Below, piece after piece: positions 52,029-56,584 of a stretch of 56,584 bases of DNA. Each line of letters begins with the position of its first letter. Position 1 is the first letter of the stretch. Source of the stretch: Sedimentisphaerales bacterium (GTDB taxonomy: Bacteria > Planctomycetota > Phycisphaerae > Sedimentisphaerales > Anaerohalosphaeraceae); contig JAFGPC010000205.1 in assembly GCA_016926155.1 (NCBI GenBank), positions 1 to 56,584 on the forward strand, written 5' to 3'. Under the pieces are notes generated by a model. It was not told where the DNA came from and did not search any database. It saw only the letters and a list, made by a program, of their open reading frames with translations. The translations under genes and the position numbers were made by a program.

Positions 52029-52214
52029 AAAACAATTCGCGAACCAGAAGCAAACAGGAAATGTCTGGCAGGTTCGCGGAAAATGTAAATGGCTATTTGG
52101 CAAGTAGATAGAGAAATATGGGATTGAATGTGGTTGGTCTTGATTGAGAAACAGTCCAAGTTCGCGGAAGCTTCTCTATTAATCCTGTTAGACAAACGAG
52201 TTAATAATAGTACA
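52029..52214 (+). promoter_or_regulatory. CRISPR leader
   Basis: An AT-rich 186-base stretch between cas2 and the first repeat. CGCGAACC (52038-52045) and GGTTCGCG (52071-52078) form a perfect inverted repeat that may end cas transcription. TTCGCGGAA occurs at 52073 and again at 52161. Promoter boxes are not obvious. Confidence 0.7.
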
Positions 52215-53897
52215 GTCGCCCCCTGCATGGGGGCGTGGATTGAAACTAAGGAGTAAGATTATGGATTTTGGACTGGCTAGTCGCCCCCTGCATGGGGGCG
52301 TGGATTGAAACTTAGGAGAGCAAGAAGTACTTAATCGAGAAATTTTGTCGCCCCCTGCATGGGGGCGTGGATTGAAACGATGAGGCGATGCATAGAATTA
52401 AAAATGCCGAAAGGTCGCCCCCTGCATGGGGGCGTGGATTGAAACTACATAATACATTTTTTACTCTCCTACACTCTTGTCGCCCCCTGCATGGGGGCGT
52501 GGATTGAAACCACTGTGGGGAGTATGGATCTCAAAAAGATCGTCGTCGCCCCCTGCATGGGGGCGTGGATTGAAACCGATTTATGTGGATGAAATTTTGC
52601 CGGGTGATAGGTCGCCCCCTGCATGGGGGCGTGGATTGAAACATATTAGAAATGGTCTATCTGTCCAGGAACTGCGTCGCCCCCTGCATGGGGGCGTGGA
52701 TTGAAACCCATCGGATAACGATGATTTGGCGAAGAGACAGTTGTCGCCCCCTGCATGGGGGCGTGGATTGAAACTACGAGTCATGTCGAATTTGATGAGG
52801 CGATGAACGTCGCCCCCTGCATGGGGGCGTGGATTGAAACTGGATTGCAAGCCGATCTGAGTACGGCTACAGCGTCGCCCCCTGCATGGGGGCGTGGATT
52901 GAAACTAAAAATGAGAGAGATTAAAGGGAATTAAGATGGTCGCCCCCTGCATGGGGGCGTGGATTGAAACTGCAAAAAGCAAAGGCCATCAATGATGCTG
53001 TTGAGTCGCCCCCTGCATGGGGGCGTGGATTGAAACTTTACGGGGGTGCGGATAGTGGAAAATCGCGGTGTCGCCCCCTGCATGGGGGCGTGGATTGAAA
53101 CCTCAGGCGGCAATGGAACGGGAGATTCGACAGGCTGTCGCCCCCTGCATGGGGGCGTGGATTGAAACCTGTAACCGGAATTCCGTATCCGGCGGCATCG
53201 GAGTCGCCCCCTGCATGGGGGCGTGGATTGAAACAACTACACCGGATATATCTTCCCCGCCGTCACGGTCGCCCCCTGCATGGGGGCGTGGATTGAAACG
53301 TACCTATCAGCCTATATGCTCTCATCGGTGAAGGTCGCCCCCTGCATGGGGGCGTGGATTGAAACCGTTTGTAGACTCCCTACACTACCGTGTCCCCCCG
53401 TCGCCCCCTGCATGGGGGCGTGGATTGAAACATGGGTGAGCACGAATCGGCTGGACCTCAGGATAGTCGCCCCCTGCATGGGGGCGTGGATTGAAACTTG
53501 TTCTCCCAGGAACGCTAATCCCGGCCAATAGGTCGCTCCCTTCACGGGAGCGTGGATTGAAACAATATTACGTTCGGGTCCGTGTCCGTTGACGATAATG
53601 TCGCTCCCTTCACGGGAGCGTGGATTGAAACGAGAACGAAGGCGAGGCCATCTATATCGTCAGCCTGTCGCTCCCTTCACGGGAGCGTGGATTGAAACGG
53701 CGTAGAGATTACGGAGACCGAACAGACGACGAGTCGCTCCCTTCACGGGAGCGTGGATTGAAACGTCAACAACAGATAGCCATGGCGCAGACGATATTGT
53801 CGCTCCCTTCACGGGAGCGTGGATTGAAACATGAACACATCTTACAGCCCAATCTCTTGTACGATGTCGCTCCCTTCACGGGAGCGTGGATTGAAAC
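52215..53897 (+). CRISPR. Type I-C CRISPR array, 26 repeats / 25 spacers, two repeat versions
   Basis: Repeats are 32 bases; spacers are 33-36 bases. Repeats 1-20 (52215-53497) start GTCGCCCCCTGCAT and repeats 21-26 (53532-53897) start GTCGCTCCCTTCAC; all end GTGGATTGAAAC. Versions differ at positions 6, 11, 14 and 18. Positions 6 and 18 pair in the hairpin stem (C-G versus T-A), so pairing is kept; 11 and 14 are in the loop. No intermediate version and no degenerate last repeat are present. The leader is at the cas2 side, so the first block is the younger one. Confidence 0.97.
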
Positions 53898-54015
53898 ATC
53901 AGTGAAGACTGCGGGGCAGACAGGTAAACATTGTAACTGACCGGCGTCTGAGAGCAAGGATAGAACATTGTTTCTCAGGTAGTATCTGATATAATCCGAT
54001 AAAATCCCCCCCGAT

Positions 54016-54040
54016 GGTGGGCGGGAGAGGGGGGGGAGAA
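54016..54040. repeat. G-rich intergenic element, type 1 copy A
   Basis: Begins GGTGGGCGGGAGAGGGGGG; the same 19 bases recur at 54702. It lies just before the HEAT-repeat gene. Confidence 0.6.
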
Positions 54041-54050
54041 AGAATAAAGT

Positions 54051-54701
54051 ATGCAAAGAAAGCACATCATAATCATAGCAATACTTGCATGCCTTCTTGT
54101 AGTGGTTGTATTCTCTCTGTTCTCACGATCATCCGAGAATTTATATTATGAAGGACGACATCTGGCAGAATGGTTAGGATTGGCTCAATCCACTTCACCC
54201 CAGGAAAGGAGTCAGGCCGAACAGGCCATTCGGGAAATAGGACCAAATGCCCTGCCATTTCTCGAAGAACTGGTTAGCAATGCCTATTTTGACTCGTCCA
54301 AGGTGAAAGTAAGGAAATGGATATTTCGCAAAGAGTTTCCAATACATGATATTCGGCGAACGGTATTTGTTGGATATGGAGCGTTGGGTGGTAAGGCCAG
54401 AGCAGCGGTGCCGCGGCTGTCAAAAATGCTCAAGGATAATGAAGCCACAGTGAGATCCACTGCTGCCGGAGCCCTCGGTTGGATTGGTCCGGCTGCTAAC
54501 GATGCTGTATCGGATTTGATCGATGTATTACAGCATGACAGTGTTGGATATGTACGAAGAGACGCAGCACTGGCTCTTGGTCAAATTTGTGCCGACAGCA
54601 ATGAGGAATCTGTGATTGATGTGCTTGAAAAAGCTTTGAATGACTCGGATAGTATTGTCAAGGAATCTGCGAAGCGTGCACTGGAAGCTGTCCAGAAGTA
54701 A
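54051..54701 (+). CDS. HEAT-repeat protein with N-terminal membrane anchor
   Basis: A 216-residue protein. Residues ~5-25 (IIIIAILACLLVVVVFSLF) form a membrane anchor. The rest has HEAT-like helical repeats: ERSQAEQAIREIGPNALPFL, GALGGKARAAVPRLSKML, VRSTAAGALGWIGPAAND, and VRRDAALALGQI. Such repeats mediate protein contacts; common in planctomycetes. No enzyme motif. G-rich elements flank the gene on both sides. Confidence 0.7.
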   Translation: MQRKHIIIIAILACLLVVVVFSLFSRSSENLYYEGRHLAEWLGLAQSTSPQERSQAEQAIREIGPNALPFLEELVSNAYFDSSKVKVRKWIFRKEFPIHDIRRTVFVGYGALGGKARAAVPRLSKMLKDNEATVRSTAAGALGWIGPAANDAVSDLIDVLQHDSVGYVRRDAALALGQICADSNEESVIDVLEKALNDSDSIVKESAKRALEAVQK

Positions 54702-54725
54702 GGTGGGCGGGAGAGGGGGGAGGGC
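54702..54725. repeat. G-rich intergenic element, type 1 copy B
   Basis: The same GGTGGGCGGGAGAGGGGGG as at 54016, starting one base after the HEAT gene stop. Followed by the next gene's leader. Confidence 0.6.
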
Positions 54726-54767
54726 AAAGGTAATGTGTTCTTATCAATCATTAAGGAGGAATTGCTA

Positions 54768-55226
54768 ATGAGCGAAGAATTCGAGTATAGCAAACTTCAG
54801 TTCGAAGAAGGCGCTCGAATCATCCGTTACTGGATTGAGTGCCGATATAAAATTCTTCAATTTGTTGGTTATCTGAATGCCGCTGTCCTGACTTTCGGTT
54901 TTAGCCAGGATGTTTTGCTTTCCAAAGATAAGGCTTTCGCGGGTATGGCGATCTCCTGCATATCAATCTTGGTTGCTTTTATGGGTTTGGCAACAGAATA
55001 TTCAACGGCTTCGTATGTGTGGGGATATTTCGAAGAGATGCGGAGGTTTGAAGAAAAATACAAGGCATACGGAAAAGGCATATTTACCAACAGCCGGGAT
55101 ATAATGAGGGACAACCGTTTTCATAAATTCCTGCCCGTACATCGTGCACATAAGATCTTTTATGTGTTCCTGTGTTTATTCTGGCTGGGACTTCTTATTT
55201 ATCAATGTGTCTTGGCATCAATATAA
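54768..55226 (+). CDS. Membrane protein of unknown function
   Basis: A 152-residue protein. Start MSEEFEYSKLQF at 54768 with AAGGAGG 7 bases upstream. Membrane segments at about residues 30-48, 58-78 and 125-148; a charged amphipathic region (YFEEMRRFEEKYKAYGKG) lies between the second and third. No family recognised with certainty. It follows the HEAT gene on the same strand. Confidence 0.6.
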   Translation: MSEEFEYSKLQFEEGARIIRYWIECRYKILQFVGYLNAAVLTFGFSQDVLLSKDKAFAGMAISCISILVAFMGLATEYSTASYVWGYFEEMRRFEEKYKAYGKGIFTNSRDIMRDNRFHKFLPVHRAHKIFYVFLCLFWLGLLIYQCVLASI

Positions 55227-55228
55227 AG

Positions 55229-55265
55229 ACAGACCGGTGGGGTGTTTGGCAGGGGGGGTGTAGGG
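55229..55265. repeat. G-rich intergenic element, type 2 copy A
   Basis: ACAGACCGGTGGGGTGTTT followed by GGCAGGGGGGG; matches 56416-56450 closely. Starts 2 bases after a stop codon. Confidence 0.6.
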
Positions 55266-55416
55266 ATTTCTTCCTGTCTGTGGGGGGAGAGAGGACCATA
55301 ACGAACAAGAATGCTATACCTGAAGTATAATATAGAGAAAAGACCTGCGATATGGATACGCCGGTTGCTGTCCTTTCAATAAACGGAAGGCTTGAACACT
55401 GTAAAGGAGGTATATC

Positions 55417-56376
55417 ATGCATCGTCCCATGGATCCGGGCCTGTTCCGCAGACATATCGGTAATCCCATCTTGTCGGTGCGTGATTGGCCCTACAAAGCC
55501 AACTCCGTATTCAACGCAGCAGCCGCAGAGGTGGCAGGCCAAGTCTTACTGCTTTGCCGAGTGGAGGATTTCCGGGGGATTTCCCATCTGACCGCCGCAC
55601 GCAGCAAAGATGGAATCGTGGACTGGGAGATCGATCCGCAACCCACCCTGGTCCGGGATCCCGCCAACCATCCGGAAGAATACTGGGGAATCGAAGATCC
55701 CCGTATCACATGGATAGACGAACTGGGTCGCTGGGCTGTTGTATATACGGCATTTTCACGGGGCGGGCCGCTGGTGGCGATAGCCACAACGGACGACTTC
55801 CGAACCTTCAAGAAACTCGGTCCGGTCATGCCCCCCGATGACAAGGATGCCGCCTTGTTTCCTGTGCGTTTCAAGGGATATTGGGCGATGCTGCATCGGC
55901 CAATTACCCCTGCCACTACGGAAGCCCATGTCTGGATGTCGTTTTCCCCCGACCTGATACACTGGGGGCAACACCAGGAAGTATTGCAGGCTCGCCAAGG
56001 CGCCTGGTGGGATGCCCGTAAGATTGGATTATGCACACCGCCCGTGCAAACATCGGAAGGATGGATGCTTCTTTACCACGGGGTGAGGCAAACGGCTTCC
56101 GGATCGATCTACCGACTGGGTCTGGCATTGCTGGATCTCGAAGATCCAACGAAGGTGATCCGGAGAAGCGATGAATGGGTCTTCGGTCCAAGTGAGATGT
56201 ATGAACGGGAAGGAGACGTTGATGATGTGGTTTTCCCCTGTGGTTGGATTGTCCGTGATGGACAAGTTTATATGTACTACGGGGCGGCGGATTCCTCTCT
56301 ATGTCTGGCTACTGCTGAGCTAAATACCCTGATTGACTACATTTTGCATTGTCCGGATGCGTCATTCAGCGAATGA
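55417..56376 (+). CDS. GH130-family glycoside phosphorylase/hydrolase
   Basis: A 319-residue five-bladed beta-propeller enzyme. AGGAGG lies about 6 bases before the ATG. Key segments: RVEDFRGISHLTAARSKDG, EEYWGIEDPRITWID (the EDPR motif with the catalytic Asp, near residue 92), GYWAMLHRPI, and LLYHGV. GH130 enzymes mostly act on beta-mannosidic links, using phosphate (phosphorylases) or water. The exact substrate is not readable. No signal peptide, so cytoplasmic sugar recycling is likely. No transporter gene is visible in the window. Confidence 0.85.
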   Translation: MHRPMDPGLFRRHIGNPILSVRDWPYKANSVFNAAAAEVAGQVLLLCRVEDFRGISHLTAARSKDGIVDWEIDPQPTLVRDPANHPEEYWGIEDPRITWIDELGRWAVVYTAFSRGGPLVAIATTDDFRTFKKLGPVMPPDDKDAALFPVRFKGYWAMLHRPITPATTEAHVWMSFSPDLIHWGQHQEVLQARQGAWWDARKIGLCTPPVQTSEGWMLLYHGVRQTASGSIYRLGLALLDLEDPTKVIRRSDEWVFGPSEMYEREGDVDDVVFPCGWIVRDGQVYMYYGAADSSLCLATAELNTLIDYILHCPDASFSE

Positions 56377-56415
56377 TTGAATGGGTATGCTTCCCTTTGG
56401 TCCGGAATGGATAAA

Positions 56416-56450
56416 ACAGACCGGTGGGGTTTTTGGCATGGGGGGTATGA
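56416..56450. repeat. G-rich intergenic element, type 2 copy B
   Basis: ACAGACCGGTGGGGTTTTT followed by GGCATGGGGGG; 40 bases after the GH130 stop. The remaining bases to the window end (56451-56584) hold nothing I recognise. Confidence 0.6.
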
Positions 56451-56584
56451 TGCACTAGGTTAAAAGCAGGTTCGCCGTGGAACCCAACCAGTCTTGAAGA
56501 CCCTTAAAGGTGAAGATGGTATCGGAAAAAGGAGGATGAGGCTTGAGGAAAAACCTCTAAATTAGGTATTTTTACTATTGTGGA

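Noticed and set aside
52247-53865. Spacers targeting the adjacent prophage
   Set aside because: Reading the spacers against the phage genes by eye gave no clear match; a proper search on both strands is still needed.

Overview
The window looks like a chromosome segment of a Planctomycetota bacterium, probably Phycisphaerae/Sedimentisphaerales-like. The clues are a secreted protein ending in dockerin type I repeats (DLNSDCLVNLSDF), an S46 dipeptidyl-peptidase, DUF362 and F5/8-type C secreted proteins, and a GH130 glycan phosphorylase. The taxonomic call is an inference from gene style, not from a marker gene.

Layout. (1) 1-6340 is chromosomal: a cut-off S46 peptidase, a DUF362 membrane-anchored protein, a small polytopic membrane protein, a secreted beta-propeller/discoidin protein, and a divergent dockerin protein. 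(2) 6541-7404 is a scar: the 3' end of a tyrosine integrase gene running into the 3' half of a tRNA-Val, then a hairpin and a bipartite inverted repeat. (3) About 7405-43393 is a siphovirus-type prophage of about 35 kb. Almost all of it is on the minus strand and tightly packed, with many start/stop overlaps. Read from right to left it runs: early control region with a dyad-overlapped promoter (43.4 kb), tRNA-Met, recombination (Sak4-like ATPase, Gp157, SSB), replication (initiator with an iteron-rich origin inside it, primase-helicase), ParB-like protein, nuclease, envelope lipoproteins, a ParB-like/radical-SAM pair, TerL terminase, gpW, lambda-type portal, fused protease-major capsid protein, decoration protein, tail tube, tail chaperone with a probable -1 frameshift, tape measure, tail tip and fibres. 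Against this run sit AT-richer plus-strand cargo genes: a pentapeptide-repeat membrane protein at the left end, a 396-residue unknown protein in the middle, and a terminator-bounded pair of small zinc-ribbon genes. No intact integrase, endolysin or small terminase was recognised.

(4) 43.5-53.9 kb holds a complete type I-C CRISPR-Cas locus (cas3-cas5-cas8c-cas7-cas4-cas1-cas2) with a leader and 26 repeats/25 spacers. The array switches abruptly from one repeat version (20 copies, leader side) to another (6 copies, distal side). The two differ at four positions, and two of these form a compensated base pair of the hairpin. (5) 53.9-56.6 kb returns to chromosomal genes (HEAT-repeat protein, membrane protein, GH130 enzyme) separated by recurring G-rich intergenic elements.

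Most notable: the two-block CRISPR array; the origin-like cluster of ATAGGG dyads and G-tracts inside the phage initiator gene; the frameshift signal that fills the only gap in the tail operon; the unknown plus-strand cargo genes, two of which share a 12-base upstream motif; and the phage radical-SAM/ParB pair beside the terminase.
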